DNA of 64,000 nt, from contig JAPTOF010000007.1 of the NCBI GenBank assembly GCA_028554755.1, forward strand, positions 18,523,001 to 18,587,000, written 5' to 3'. Source of the DNA: Cordia subcordata. Taxonomy: Eukaryota > Streptophyta > Magnoliopsida > Boraginales > Cordiaceae. A program made the position numbers and the translations under genes. This document shows, one piece after another, positions 47,539-60,569 of this stretch; position 1 is the first letter of the stretch; each line of letters opens with the position of its first letter. The notes under the pieces were generated by a model. It worked only from the letters and a program-made list of their open reading frames with translations, made no database searches and was not told where the DNA came from.

Positions 47539-49443
47539 TCTCACTTTTAACGCGTGTTGCACAATCGCAGTTAAAATGGACAAAGAACTTGATGAAGGGG
47601 GTATTTGTGCAAATGTTGAAAAAACGTAGGCGGTCTATATTACCATTTGTAAAGGACTTTAAAAAATTGAATTCCTTCGTGGATAATAAGGTCTTAAAAT
47701 TCATTGATTATATAATTGTAACTAATATTTTAAATTTTATTTTGCAAGTTGCCATAGTTTCAATTAAGATCATTATATATATAGCCTGGTATTTCTAAAA
47801 TATTCTTTAGGTTTTAAAATAGGCATTTGAGGTATTCTGCAATAAAACTATTGAGAGTAGTAACTACTACTATATGAGGAGCGCATTTTGGACTAATGTA
47901 CAATTGTGTCATTCAAGAAAATTTTCTCTTTCTTTTTATTCAAAGAGATATTGAAAACATTGAAACTTGTTCAATATTTACCCAATAATATTTATTAACC
48001 ACCTTAACGGGAAGAGTAAGAGTTCTATCTTCCCTTAAGCAAGAACGCACATCAGATGAAAGGAAAAAAAACATTTGATATCAATATTACACGATAACTA
48101 AGACAATAAAAAAACATTAACCATAACATGTAAAGCAAGATCAAGCATAAAAAGCCTAGCCAAAGGTGCAATACAAACATTTGCTATTTAAGTCATTGTC
48201 CTGTTCATCTAGATTACGTCGTCCTCTTCAATTCTAAAGTTTGTTCCCTCTGCCCAAAAAAAAAAAAATCCAATTCCTTCAGTGAGAAAAATGATGCAAG
48301 GAAAAAATTACGAAAACTGCATATAGTTTAAATATATTAATCAAAAAGTGAGAAGTCTGTTAAAAAAAAAAACTAGTTTTAAAGTTCTAATGATATTTAA
48401 CCACTTTCCAAAAACCACACATGATCAGGACCCTCAAGTTGCCTTGGTGTTCTTAGAGTTTTTTGTACAAAAATGTACGAGGAAATTAATTTAGAGAGTG
48501 ATATTTTATATGTATTGGTTTTAGGCTAGAGCCGTCTTTCTGTAGTAGAAGTCTAATCTCTACTAAGCTCTTGCACTGTTATTATATTATTATTTATACA
48601 TCTATTTTTCTTTCCTTTTTTTCTCTTTTGGAAAACCAACCATTATAGTTTGATTAGTGGCTGAGTGTGGGGTGACCAGATACAATAGGACGTCACACGA
48701 ATACAATGTTCCCAGTTGGTGTGAGGCCATTTAGGCGATGTTGTCTTCGACTGCAAAGTATATTTAGACCAAGAGAAACAATGTGATGCATAACTGCTTC
48801 AACTCAGTACTTGAGCGAGTAGGAATTAAGAGATGACTTAAGTGGTTAAGAGTGTCTCCCTCAAGCGTTGAGGTTTGAAATTCAAATCTCATTAAGTGAG
48901 AGGTTTAAAAGGGAAAGAACAACATATACTTGAGCAAGCAGGAAAGGAGCCTGTGGTTGCCATCACCTTACGCACGTGTTGACATGAATATGTCATAGAG
49001 GATAGTGGAGATTATAACTAACATTTTTTCTTTCTTTTTCTTAAAGGGGCATAATAGCTAATTAGATAGATATTATTTTAGGCTCTAAAACTGCTTTAAA
49101 ATCCTTACCTAGGAAAGTATTGAGTGGATATTGCAACTTGTCCCACCCCATGTATGGAACCCTAGTGAAAAATGTAAATCATGACCGGCAAGTTGATTTA
49201 CACATTTGTTTATTTCTCAATACATATAATTTAAGATCAAACCAAGTTGATTATCCAACATTCTTTTGCAATTTTGTACATGTAGGGAAATCATCCCATT
49301 TTGACATGACTTCTCTTTGATTCAACGGATAAGTACTTTGAAGATCATATTAATATCTACTCTAGTTGTTCCTCTTTAAATTTGCATTTGGAGTTCCTCA
49401 AATATACCTCATTATCTCAAATACCCAAGTTCATAACAAAGAC
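47539..49443. other. Intergenic; possible SINE relic at 48830-48935
   Basis: No gene is seen. At 48830-48935 on +, a box-A-like TAAGTGGTTAAGAG is followed about 30 bases later by a box-B-like GGTTTGAAATTCAAATC and then an A-rich stretch, as in tRNA-derived SINEs. It is degenerate. Everything else is AT-rich and unassigned. Confidence 0.4.
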
Positions 49444-49448
49444 CCTTT

Positions 49449-49583
49449 TATTAGGGGTATATTGTATAGTGTATTTACAGATACTATGTAAAGGACATTT
49501 ATGTAATTATGTACAGTGTAATATTCTTATAAATACAAGCTAAGCCCCCTTGTTAGGGTGAGCACTCACAAATAATCCCATTA
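49449..49583 (+). repeat. Copia 5' LTR (135 bp)
   Basis: It matches 54427-54497 over its first half and 60679-60740 over its second half. It is unusually short for a coding Copia. The TG start is mutated to TA in both copies of the left end. Confidence 0.85.
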
Positions 49584-49984
49584 TAGTATCACGAGACCAA
49601 TCAAATCTTTTCTCTCTAAGAAAAAAAAATTTTCACCCTAAACTACCTAAAATAACTCTCTTTTTCTAGTAGCAGCGCCGCAACTATCTTCATCTGCTTC
49701 CTTCGTCCTCTTCAACCACTGACGGAGCAATCTTTAGGATCCATCCTCGTATATTGCTTTTTCTTTGTCTCTACTAGCAAATCAACCTTTTCCTCAGCAT
49801 AACCACAGCCACTCGTCCTCATCTTCATACATTTATATTTATATATTGATTTTCTTTTCCTTCGTCATCTTTAATCACCGACACAACAGACACTAAAACC
49901 CATCATCGTCCCTTGCTTTTTTCTGTCTTTAAACAGCAAAACAATCACGCTTTCCTTTCGTGGCATATTAATTCATCTCCTTCC

Positions 49985-52900
49985 GACATGTCCTTGGCAG
50001 CAATAACCTCCTCAGTTCCTCCCTCGCCTATCACGCCGGAAGCTTCGACTACCTTGTCAATGGCTCCTCTCTCTTTCCCTCAAAGCAACTCCATCTCCAG
50101 TATCACAGAACCCATTCCTTCACTGCCCTCTCTCTCTGCACATCCCACGCCTGCCATAACCATGACAACAACGGGTGCTGGTGATGCTTTGTTACCCTTT
50201 GCTGCAGCTGCTTCATTGCTCTAACTCCCCACTTTCAGTAGTCTAAATATAACTACTCTTGTTACAATTAAGTTCGACGGCTCGAATTACTGCCTGTGGC
50301 GTTTGTAAATAGAGCCCGTACTCTTTACCTATGGCGTCTTTGGGATCGTGGATGGAATACTGCCTCATCCCTCTGCTGATTCCCCAAATCATCTTTCTTG
50401 GCACAGGCTTGATAGTCTGGGTCGCACATGGTTAAATGCTACCTTCACTATAGACATCGTTCAAGATGTCTATCACATATAGTACAGTCGTGACATATGG
50501 ATGGCCTTGCAAGAACATTACTTGGATTCTTCGAAAGCTAATTCGCATGCTCTCAGGTTAAAGATGCATGCTTTGCGTAAAGACTCCAAAAGCACGGAGA
50601 CCTATTTACGCGAATTGAAGTCCATAGCTGATGCCTTATTCGACGTGAACAAACCAGTAGTAGAAGATGATTTGATCACCACCGCCTTTCATGGTCTTCC
50701 GACTGAGTATGGGTTTTTGTCACAGCATTCGCAATTTTGGAGAGGTGTTCACATGGAACAGTGTTTACTACAAATTACTGGCCTAAGAAACACACCTCAA
50801 GCTTACTAGTCAGAATCATATATCGCAGAATTTCCATGCCTATGCTGCTATGTCCCAACAACAGCATCAGCAAGGTTCCAATAGTCGTGGCCGTGGCTCA
50901 AATAGGCAAAATAACAGGGGTAGAGGTCGTGGTTCAACTTCGGCTGGTCGTGGCAATGCTGGTAGTGGTGCAGCCATAAATTCCATGTCCATGCCGTCTC
51001 TTCACAATTGCTCAGTGTCAACTCAAACGGGTAGTGCTCTTTCTTACCTTTCCTTTCTGTTAGACCTACTAATATGTCATTGCTTTCATATGATGGCTCG
51101 CTTGGTCCTGTACTATTCTCTACTATGGGTCATACTATTGTTTATTGCATTCATCGTTTCAATCATGCTATTGTTCCCTCTGATTTAGCTAAGTCATTTG
51201 CTACCATGTCTGATGGTGAAACCCATAATACCATGTGGTATCCTGATTCTGCAGCTTCTGCTCATATGACACCAAATGCAAGTATGCTTCGATCCTTAAC
51301 TCCATATTATGGCTCAACTAAAATATTGGTCGATAATAGTGCTCATATCCCCATTAAACAAATTGGCATAGCATACCTACGCACTACCAATAGGCCGCTC
51401 ATTCTTAAAGATGTTTTGCATGTTCCTCAACTTTCTCATAATTTGTTGTCTATCCATCGTCTTTGTGCTGATAATCATTGTACTACTGAGTTTGACGAAA
51501 ATTCCTTTTTTCTTAAAGACAAGAGCATAGGCACAACTCTTCTTCACTTGACCAGCAACCATAATCTGTACCCTTTGCCAGCACACAGTGTCTCCCTTGT
51601 TGTTCCTACCTTGGTCGCACGTCAAGTCCATGGTGATGTCTGGCGTCGTATATTTGGTCATTCGAATTCTAGGATTGTTTCATTTTTGAAGTCTCATAAT
51701 CTAATAAATTGGTCAACTGCACCATCTTCTCAGTGTCTGGAGTGTCAATTGGGCAAAAATGATAGGTTGCCTTTTCAACTTGTTGAACAGCGTGCTAAAA
51801 CACCATTATATTTATTCATTTGGATGTATGGACATCTCTAGTATTTTCCTATTTAGGTTTTAAGTACTACGTCTTGTTTGTGGATATTTTTCTCGGTTTA
51901 CTTGGACTTATCCCATGCAATGTAAATTGGAAGTTTTATCTCATTTTAAAGCTTTTAAAACTCAAGTTGAGAATATTTTATAACACAAACTAAAGTCTTT
52001 TCAAAGCGATGGCGGTGGTGAGTTTGACAATCATCCTTTTCATGATCTTTTTTCAAGAAAATGGAATTGTGTTTCGAAAATCATGTGCGAACACTCCCAA
52101 TAAAATGGAGTTGCCTAACGTAAACAACGGCATATAACGGATGTTACCCGTACTTTTCTCATCCATGTATCCATCTCTAATTCTTTTTGGCTTGACGCTG
52201 TCTACAATGCTGTGTATGTTATTAACAAGCTTCCATCTCTTACATTAAAGTCTCATTCACGTTTCGAACTTTTGTTTGGCACTAAACCTGATTATTCCTT
52301 TCTGCACTTATTTGGTTATGCTTGTTTTTCAAATCTTTTTGCTATTACTGTGCGTAAACTGGCACCTAGGTCTATTCAGTGTGAGTTCATAGGCTATACT
52401 CTAGGGTGCAAAGGTTACCGTGGTTTAGATCTTTGCATGGGCAAGGTTTATGTCAGTCGACATGTGTATTTCAATAAGTCTCTTTTTCCTTATCAGTCTC
52501 TTGCTGCCCCAGTCCCTATCTCCCCGTCCTCTGAAGTTATTTAAGTACCCATTCCACCTCTTCAGGTTAACAAACTTCCTACTTCTTTACTTAGATCCCC
52601 CACTAGGACACATAGTGTCACCTCACCATTTTTCCCGACGCCCCCAACTGTTACACTGTCTTCAGCTACTTCACTCATAGTTGTCTTTCCTTTCTCTATC
52701 TCATCATCCTACAGTCAGTCACGTCATAACCCTCTCCTAATGTGTCTGATGCCCCTGTGTCTGAGTCTACTATTGTGCCTTTGGTCACTCATAATGCTCA
52801 TCCCATGCAAAGTAGGTCTAAGTCTGGTATTCCTAAACCCAAACAATTATTATCTCTAGCTGCTTCTGTTGATATTAATAAGCCCATGTCCTTCACAGTT

Positions 52901-54306
52901 ACTTCTTGCAATGCTTACTAGTGGGATGCCATGGCTGATGAGTTTAATGCTTTAATCCAAAATAACACGTCGGTTCTTGTGCCACTACCATCAACCAAAA
53001 ATATAGTTGGCTGTAAATGGATCTATAGGATCAAGTACAACTCTAATGGTTCTATTGAGCAATATAAGGCTTGACTTATAGCTCAGGGGTTTCATCAATA
53101 GGCAGTTACTGACTATTTTGAAAGTTTTAGTCCAGTAGTCAAGCCTACTACTATTCGTACTGTGTTATCTGTTGGTATTTCTCGTGGTTGGCTAATTTGT
53201 CAATTAGATGTTAAAAATGCCTTCTTATAAGGTTTTCTCATAGAAGAGGTGTACATGAAATAGCCACCAGGTTTTATTGATCCCCTATGACCAAATCATG
53301 TGTGTAAACTTCAAAAAGCTTTCTATGGCCTCAAACAAGCACCTCGTGTTTGGTTTCACAGATTTAGTTCTTTTATGTTGTCACATGGTTTTCGTTGTAG
53401 CTTCTTTGACACCTCTATGTTTGTCTATTTTTCCGAAAAAGGCATGCTTGTTCTACTTTTTTACGTGGACGACATTGTCTTAACTGGCAGCTCACGTTCC
53501 TTAATTTTTCGGCTTCATCCATGTCTTCACTCAAACCTTTGCTATGAAGGATCTAGGTGATCTCCATTACTTTCTTGGCATTCAAGTAACTCGCACTTCC
53601 ACATCCTTATTCTTGTTTCAAACCAAATACACATATGATATCCTCTAAAAATTCTCTATGCATAATTTCAAACCGGTGAAATCCCCTCTTTCTTCCAATT
53701 CGTAGCCTTCATTGTATGATGGTGACCTTTTGGCAAATCCTACAAAATATAGAAGCATGGTAGGAGGTTTGCAATATCTGACTTTGACTCGACCTGACAT
53801 TACCTTTGCTGTAAACTTGGTTAGTCAATATACGTATGCCCTTCATACCTCTCACTTATAGCTTGTTAAGAGAATTTTCAGGTTCTTGCGTGGCACTATG
53901 GATGAAGGTATTATCCTACATAGAGCTACTTCGCCTTCCCTTGTTGCATATGCTTATACTGACTGGGCAGGATGTCCTGACAGTCATCGCTCAACCAGAG
54001 GCTATGCTATATTTCTTGGCCATTTTCTTATCTCTTAGTAGTCCAAGAAACAGCCTATTGTCTCCTGTTCTAGTATGGATGCAAAACATAGGGCTCTTGC
54101 CTATGCCCTTGTAGAGACTTACTGGATTCATCAGTTGTTTCGCAACTTGTGCGTGGTGTTACTATTCCCAGTTGTTTTGTTTTGTGATAATAGCTCTACC
54201 ACTTATCTCTCTGGAAATCTGATTCTCCATGCCCATACAAAGCATGTTGAGATTGATTTTCACTTCATTCGTGAAAAAGTGGCTCAAGGTGATGTTCGAG
54301 TATAGT
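49985..54306 (+). pseudogene. Copia Gag-Pol remnant
   Basis: Gag lies at about 49985-50810 (FDGSNYCLW entry near 50274, then the retrotran-gag block with LRELKSIADAL), followed by an Arg/Gly-rich tail (50850-50980) instead of a clear zinc knuckle. Protease is near 51236 (WYPDSAASAHMT, with DSAA for the usual DSGA/DTGA). The pre-integrase domain is at 51640-51780 (GHSNSRIV, C-x2-C-x-LGK). Integrase pieces lie at 52200-52550. Reverse transcriptase runs about 52990-53560 ([28 protein letters not shown] at 53462). RNase H lies at about 53950-54306 (YTDWAGCPDSHRSTRGY, HTKHVEIDFHFIREKV). More than ten in-frame stops or frameshifts are present. Confidence 0.9.
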
Positions 54307-54426
54307 ATGTACCAATAACGTCCAAACTTGTTGATGTCCTTACAAAAGCTTTGGCATCTCTGCGGTTTCAAGAACTCAAAACCAATCTTAACGTGCAGTT
54401 ATCTCCCCGTTTAGAACAAGGGGGGA

Positions 54427-54497
54427 TATTAGGGTATATTGCATAGTGTATTTACATATACTATGTAAAGGACATTTATGTAATTATGTACAGTATA
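54427..54497 (+). repeat. Copia 3' LTR, first half
   Basis: 71 bp aligning to bases 1-72 of the 5' LTR with about four differences. It ends in CAGTATA exactly at the Helitron 5' terminus (TCTATAC). Confidence 0.9.
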
Positions 54498-54961
54498 TCT
54501 ATACTATATATAAAAAGTTGTTCCACAATATAGCAAATGAGCTCTATAGTCGCCACATCAACTTTCTTGAGCTCTAATTATGCGCCATGTCACGTGTATA
54601 AAGCCCCATTAACAAGCCACATCATATCACATTTTTACATCACTTTTAATTTACGAGTTAAAAAAAATTATAAAGGACTACTTCTAATCACCTTTAATTT
54701 ATGAGCTTAAATATTTTTAGTGATTACTTTTAACTACACATATATACTTTTAATTATACGTTTAAACATAAAATATACATTTAATTATACATTTTTAAAG
54801 CAAACCCATTCCTTTATTCTCTTTTGAGAATTTTTCTTTACTAAATTTTCTCTATCAGAATTTAAATTTAAATGAGAATAACATAAAATATACTATATAT
54901 ATCGTATAGTATAGATATATGTGTTAGCTTTTAAAGCTTTGAGGTAAAATTGTATGTATAA

Positions 54962-54962
<1 letters not shown>

Positions 54963-55048
<86 letters not shown>

Positions 55049-55060
55049 TGTGTGTGTGTT
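54963..55060. repeat. (TA)n-(TG)n compound microsatellite
   Basis: About twenty TA units followed by about twenty-six TG units, within the Helitron. Confidence 0.95.
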
Positions 55061-55117
55061 TAAAGTTGTTCTGCTGGCTAATTTGTGAGCTCTCTCCATG
55101 ACATATCAGCTTTTTGA

Positions 55118-55182
55118 TCTCCAATAGCATGCCACATTACCTGCATTTTTTTATCTCTAATAGCATGCCACATTACTTGCAT
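55118..55182. repeat. Short tandem duplication inside the Helitron
   Basis: Two copies of about 33 bp containing TCTAATAGCATGCCACATTA (one with TCC for TCT), adjacent and in direct orientation. Confidence 0.8.
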
Positions 55183-56941
55183 ATGAACGACATGCCACCT
55201 TTATAATGCCTCCTGTTTTTCCTTATCATCTTCCTTTTATAAGGTTAAAAAAATAGAAATTTATAACAAAATAAACTAATAATTAATTTGTTAAAGTTAA
55301 TTATAACTATACGTTTATAACAAATTAATAATCAAATTTTAAAGCTAATACACACACAGAGACACATATATAATATATCTATATATAATCATTTTCATCT
55401 AAAAATTATTAATTTTCAAGAAGCAAACTATGTCACCGGTCCTTAATGTTGTCATTCTTCAAAAATAAGTCCTTAATATTTTAACATATTCAAATTAATC
55501 TATAATATGTTGAAAATGAATGAGAAATTAGAGATTTTATCATCATTAATTACTTTGAGACTTTTGATCTTCCTATTAAGTTGGATGTCAAAATCTGAGA
55601 GGTTGTGAGACTTTTAGAAGTTCTCCATGATCTTGAGTATGTGATTAGTGCTTCGAAGTTTTGCAACTCTTGGAATTCCTCCATGAATATAATAATGAAG
55701 GCTTTATTTTTTTTAGCACCTATAAATAGGGGTCTTCTAGCAAGGTACAAGACACACCAAGAAGCAAGTCTTACTCCACCCGGTCTTAATTAGTTGCATA
55801 TAGTTTTACATAGTTCTAGCATTTGTAGTTTTCTGTAGTAGAAAGAGTTTATATTTGAATCAAATTTAGGCCTCAACTTTATTTGCTTTGTAGTTTTAGT
55901 TGTTTATCTTTGTTTATTTCATATTCTTCATAATATATATGTCAAACTCATATTTATTCTTTTCTAGATTTATTTTATGTTATCATAAACTATTTACTCA
56001 ATGTTTTAATATTTCAACATAATATTTATACAGTATTAATAAATTATACCTAAAAGATTTAAGAGGTTTTAGAACATGTTATTTTATATTTCAAAAAGCC
56101 ATAGGAGATGACACATCATATTAATTATCTTCTAATTTGAGGCCACATAAATAATGTTTTATTTTTGTGGCCTTTGCTTTTAATAATTACTCAATAACAA
56201 ATTAAAAGATCATGTTTATAGGATTTTTAAAATGATAAAATACACGAAATATAAAAAAAAAACATACATAAAATTATATTTATAGGATATCTAGAACATA
56301 TAAAAAAATAAACAATAATTATCTTTTAAAAACTCATAGAAGGTGTTGGATCGTCTTAACTATCTCTTAATTTGAGGCAAAACCAATTACTTTAATTATT
56401 ATTGGCTCTATTTTTATTAGTTATGCAATAAGAACGTAAAAGAACAAATACAAAATTACAAAAATAAAAATGCAAAATTTGTATTTATAACATATTTAAA
56501 AAATATAAAAATTATAAAAAAAAGTAACTCAACAAATTCGTGAAAAGCACGGGATATGAGAAACAAAACAAGAAGACACTAGAACCATGAATGGAGACAA
56601 AATGGCCCTAATTGCAAGGTGATGGAGAAAAGCTCTCTACAATTTTGAGATGTTCAAAGGCTTTTGTTAGCAAATGATCCCTTCCTGTGTTTTATTTCTT
56701 CTACTCCTTCTCATTATTAATTCAAAATTTGTTTAATCAAAATACTTCAAATTTCTTAATTCAAAATTCCTATATTCAAAATAGTTTATATTTCATGATG
56801 TGATTAAATGGTTTACAAATTTCTAACAATTATCCAAATCATTGATCCGTGCAAAGCATGGGCTTAGAAATTACTAGTATATTACAAATTAATTCTTCAG
56901 CCTACTATTACTTAGAAAATAAAACTTCCGAAAATGATATA

Positions 56942-59776
56942 TTAATTTAACATCTCCATAATGGCATAATAACCAATCAACACTGGCAAAGAGACTATTG
57001 TGCCGAAGATAACCCTGAAAATACAACAAGTATTTAATTAGTTTGGAACTTGGCATTTCAAGAACTGCTTAATTATATAATTAAGAATAAATCATTAGAT
57101 ATGCAAATAAAAATTAGGGAGAATTCCATATATAGTTCCAATGTCAGTTTAGTCCATATTATTTTAAAAATAATTCATTTAGTCCTCAATGTTTGTAAAA
57201 AAGAGTCAATTTGATCTTATTATTAAAAAAAAAAAAAACCATTTAGTCCTTAGAATTTACAAAAAAAGATCGACTTTCATGAAAAATATCATTTTTCATG
57301 CCCATCAGTTGGTTACCTGACGATTACATGATCTTGTTTAGGTTAAAATAAGGTCATATGACAATTTTTAAAAAAAACATAGTAATCAATTAAGTCATTT
57401 TTTTGCAAATATTAATGACCAAATTGGTTATTTTTAAAATAATAGGAATCAAAGTGATACTTTTTTTAATATATTAAAGACTAAATAAGTCACTTTTAAA
57501 ATAATAGAAACCAAACTAATATTTTTTGTAAATAATAAAAATTATATGTGTCCTAAAAAATTATAATGCTGCATGCATGCTTACGCTGTGCTAATGATGT
57601 CTGCATGCAATCCATACTCCTTTGCAAAAACAAACGCCGCGATGGCCTGTGGCAATGCTGCCTACACAAATATATAATAAGAAAAGGAAATTATGCGGTT
57701 TACATTTAATATATATATATATATATATATAAGTATAATAAATAAATATTAAACAAATTGTTTCGACAAATTTATACTTTTAGATAAGATGATAACCCTA
57801 AAATAATATTAAAGCACAGGTCATGAGTTCAAGTCTTGACTCCTCACGCAACCACCTTTGTGTCTACATGTAATTATCATTTTTACCATGTGTGGACTCA
57901 TGTTTGATTCTGGCCATTTTTGTTTTCTACAATTATTCTTTATTATTTATTTAAGCCATCTTCTATTTATACATATGTAGATGTAATATCCATACATATA
58001 ACAGTATCTTTTGCATTTCTATGCAAAAACCTATATATACACACATCTATACATATATTAGCTTCTTTGAAAAGCTTTTTTACAAAAATTTTCCTTACAA
58101 AGCTTCTAAAAATTAGAAAAAAGAATTAAAACACCCCTACAAAGCTTAGACTAAAACATAAAATTTTATTATTTATCATTATATATGAGAAGTAAATAAA
58201 TTAAATGTTTTTAATGTTTATTTTTAATTAATTTATTTATAATATTGATCTATAAATGTAAGTTGATTTATATAAATAATAAATAAATATTATTTTAAAT
58301 AAAATAATAATATAAATTATTATTAAGGTATTAACAAATTAGATGATAAATTATTACTTATATAATTTGCTCAGTTGGTTAGAGGATCATGCTAATAAAT
58401 TATTTATATAACTTGATCATATCAAATTTATATGGACCCCGGTCAAGCTTATATAAATACTTTACCTGGATGATTGTCATATTGAAGGCATCTCCACGCA
58501 AGCCTACGATAAGAGAGCCAATGGCCAATGTTGCTGGTCCTGCTATAAATCTCAGCACCATCCCCAACAAGGTCTTGGCAGAACCACATGCAATCATTTT
58601 GGGTTGTAATGCCATGAAAAGCCCTTTATTATTAATTTCATGCATTCACATATCACAAAAGTTAATTATTAGACATAATTAGTCACATGAAACTGCCAAA
58701 AGGTTAAAACTTTGATATATATATATATATGTATATATGTATATATATATGAAGGGCATTATCCATTTACCAATACTAAACATGGAAACACCAGTCCCAG
58801 CTTTTGACATCACCAGCACGGATCCTTCTACAATCCTAGGCATTTCCAAATGCCACCTAAAAACCACGCAAAAAGTGTGTACATATATATATATATATAT
58901 ATACACACGTCATGAGCGAGCTCTAATTTGCTTACTAACTAATGCAAGAAATTAAACTATATACAAGATGATAATTTATCGCATGTTACATATTTTCGGG
59001 CTGTGAATTAATGAGTTAAGTTTATAGGTATATATAGACTCTACACGTACATGAAACTCCGTCCATGTAAAAAAACTAGACATCCATAAAGCAGTCCTGT
59101 ATGTTTACCTGTTAGCCAAAAGTGCCCAGATGATGCCGATGATGCAAGAGAAACAGTTGGGATTTTTCACAACTTTAACTGGTGCGATCTTCTTCGACGT
59201 CCAAAAAGACACGGTTTGGCCTACAGCCACAGGAGTACTACTACTTGTATTCTCTTCCAAATCTCTCGAGTTAATGTCATCAACTGAAGAAACATTTGTC
59301 TTCGTATATTTCCAAAATTCATACATGAACAATAAATCAGGTGTCCACAACACCGATTGTAGCGAAAAAGACTGGACCACAAGCTCAGCTCCCGTCTGAT
59401 CGTACATGGCTTTCAGTAGAGGCACCCCCATAACGAGCGTGCTGTTTAGAGTAGACAAAGAGAAGCTCGTTATCGACCACGAAAAGCTACCCTTTGAGCT
59501 CAAATTAGCCCACACCACCAGGACTACAGCAATAATACATTTGGAAATGATATCTGCTGCAAGGAAGCGATTGTTCATTTGGTAGGGGTTGACATGAGCG
59601 ACGAAGTCGAAGACGAAAAATGGGAGGATAAAATAACAAGTTAAATAGTTTATAGTGTTACATTGTTCAGATTTAAACATATGCCACCACTTTACAGAGC
59701 CATATCCAAAAACTACTGGGACATAAAGTGGTACCATGGCCACAACCACATTATAAACCTCTTTCCACCCTATCAT
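56942..59776 (-). CDS. PIN5: PIN5-type (short) auxin efflux carrier
   Basis: Five exons (complement): 59776-59109, 58856-58771, 58623-58466, 57661-57585 and 57014-56942. All are GT-AG and in frame, giving 353 residues; PIN5/PIN8 proteins have about 350-370. The N-terminal membrane block (GYGSVKWWHMF, AHVNPYQMN, NSTLVMGVPLLKAMY) is followed by a short hydrophilic loop of roughly 45 residues at about 160-205, then a C-terminal block ([71 protein letters not shown]). Long PINs have a loop several times larger, so this is the short class, which by family knowledge works at the endoplasmic reticulum in auxin homeostasis. SVKWWH and NRWHLE point to PIN5 rather than PIN8. The usual PNTLVMG before the first crossover reads NSTLVMG here. 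The Helitron end lies 65 bp after the stop. Confidence 0.95.
57115..57545. repeat. AGTCC-type repeat in PIN5 intron 4
   Basis: Repeated TTTAGTCC(T/A)...TTTACAAAAAA motifs on the left and their loose complements on the right (ACTAAATAAGTCA, AATAATAG). It resembles the foldback family at 6660-7545. It lies wholly within intron 4 (57584-57015). Confidence 0.6.
58369..58384 (+). other. tRNA-like box A motif in PIN5 intron 3
   Basis: GCTCAGTTGGTTAGAG is identical to a D-arm/box A of plant tRNAs, but no anticodon arm or box B follows on the same strand within tRNA distance. It is probably a SINE or tRNA-pseudogene relic. A box-B-like GAGTTCAAGTC lies at about 57827, upstream, so the two are not one tRNA. 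Confidence 0.5.
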
Positions 59777-59820
59777 ATTTAATTCAATGGCTTTCTGCAG
59801 ATGAAGAAATTGAAATGGTT

Positions 59821-59832
59821 CTATTTATATAG
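59821..59832 (-). promoter_or_regulatory. TATA box of PIN5
   Basis: On the minus strand CTATATAAATAG lies about 45 bp before the start codon, implying a short 5' UTR. A (TA)n microsatellite follows further upstream at 59850-59878. Confidence 0.7.
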
Positions 59833-59844
59833 CAAAAAGTAGTG

Positions 59845-59849
<5 letters not shown>

Positions 59850-59879
<30 letters not shown>
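59850..59879. repeat. AT dinucleotide microsatellite upstream of PIN5
   Basis: About fourteen TA units, some 20 bp upstream of the likely TATA box. Confidence 0.9.
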
Positions 59880-59880
<1 letters not shown>

Positions 59881-60569
59881 TATGTTCATGCGCCAAAGAC
59901 ATCCATCCTTTTTCAATCTTCATATCAATCGTAATTCTAAACCTCTCATGCCGCTATTTTATGTTCGTTAATTATATTTCTTTTTCTATTTTAATTTTTT
60001 TATGAGTTATTTTTTACACTTTATAGTGGCACACGCAACACTCTCTTGACTTTTTTCAAAATGCTTCAGTTAATAGCATTAAATTTACATAATTTATTTT
60101 TTTTCAAGCTATTTCAAATCTTGGGCAGTGATTCGGGAGCTTAATTCATAACTTTTTTTTTTTTCAAGTGATTTGAAAATCTTGCACAAAGTTTTGATAT
60201 ATGTTATATTGTTGTTTATTTTGGAAATATAATTTCATTACGATATCCGAACCATCCAATTCCAAAATCCTTGAAATTCAAGAAGAAATGAGATGGAATG
60301 CAAATATTTTGAGGCAGAAAACAAGACAACAAAAATTCATATTTCAAAACTTTGAGATAGGACAAGGAACTAAAATCCCAAACCATCTTGTCCTGTTCGG
60401 CCCACAATAGTTCATTGGGGTGTCGTTATGCATCATTGCTAGAAGCGTTGTCAATTTTTCATCCCCATGTTTATGTTTATTTAATTTATCGGAGCATGAC
60501 ATTTTTTTCTCGAGTTGTAAACTAAATTCTAAATTTCTCTAGTAAGTTTTTTTCTTCTCTGTTTTTAAA
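59880..60569. other. PIN5 upstream region, nothing else recognised
   Basis: AT-rich DNA. A near-duplicated phrase (CAAGCTATTTCAAATCTTG and CAAGTGATTTGAAAATCTTG, about 60104 and 60165) suggests a small local duplication of about 60 bp. The open frames here are short and unrecognised. Confidence 0.45.

Larger units (their letters stand above)
49449..54497 (+). mobile_element. Degenerate Ty1/copia retrotransposon (its 3' LTR is cut)
   Basis: The 5' LTR is at 49449-49583 (135 bp, starting TATTAGGG). A weak tRNA-Met-like primer site follows (TAGTATCACGAGACC). Gag, protease, integrase, reverse transcriptase and RNase H remnants follow in copia order up to about 54306. A purine tract then leads to the first 71 bases of the 3' LTR (54427-54497), which stops where a Helitron begins. 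The rest of the LTR appears at 60679-60740, followed by CCTTT, which also stands left of the 5' LTR (49444-49448). Many stops make it non-functional. Confidence 0.92.
54498..56877 (+). mobile_element. Non-autonomous Helitron (2380 bp by its nearest 3' terminus)
   Basis: The 5' end TCTATACTATATATAAAAAG follows host A. The 3' end has a hairpin CCGTGC-AAA-GCATGG (56847-56861) and, about 12 bases on, CTAG followed by host T. These are the standard Helitron marks (TC...hairpin...CTRR between A and T). No Rep/helicase frame is present. Inside are TA and TG microsatellites, an inverted copy of the 5' motif (about 54906-54920) and a second hairpin-like GTGAAAAGCAC near 56538, so the element may be composite. 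Its right end lies 65 bp past the PIN5 stop codon, so it probably supplies the PIN5 3' UTR or terminator. Confidence 0.85.

Noticed and set aside
56535..56552. An alternative Helitron 3' end
   Set aside because: The hairpin-like GTGAAAAGCAC is not followed by CTRR at the right distance; 56847-56877 is far better.
58369..58384. A tRNA gene in PIN5 intron 3
   Set aside because: Only the D-arm/box A motif is present; no anticodon arm, T arm or acceptor pairing follows.
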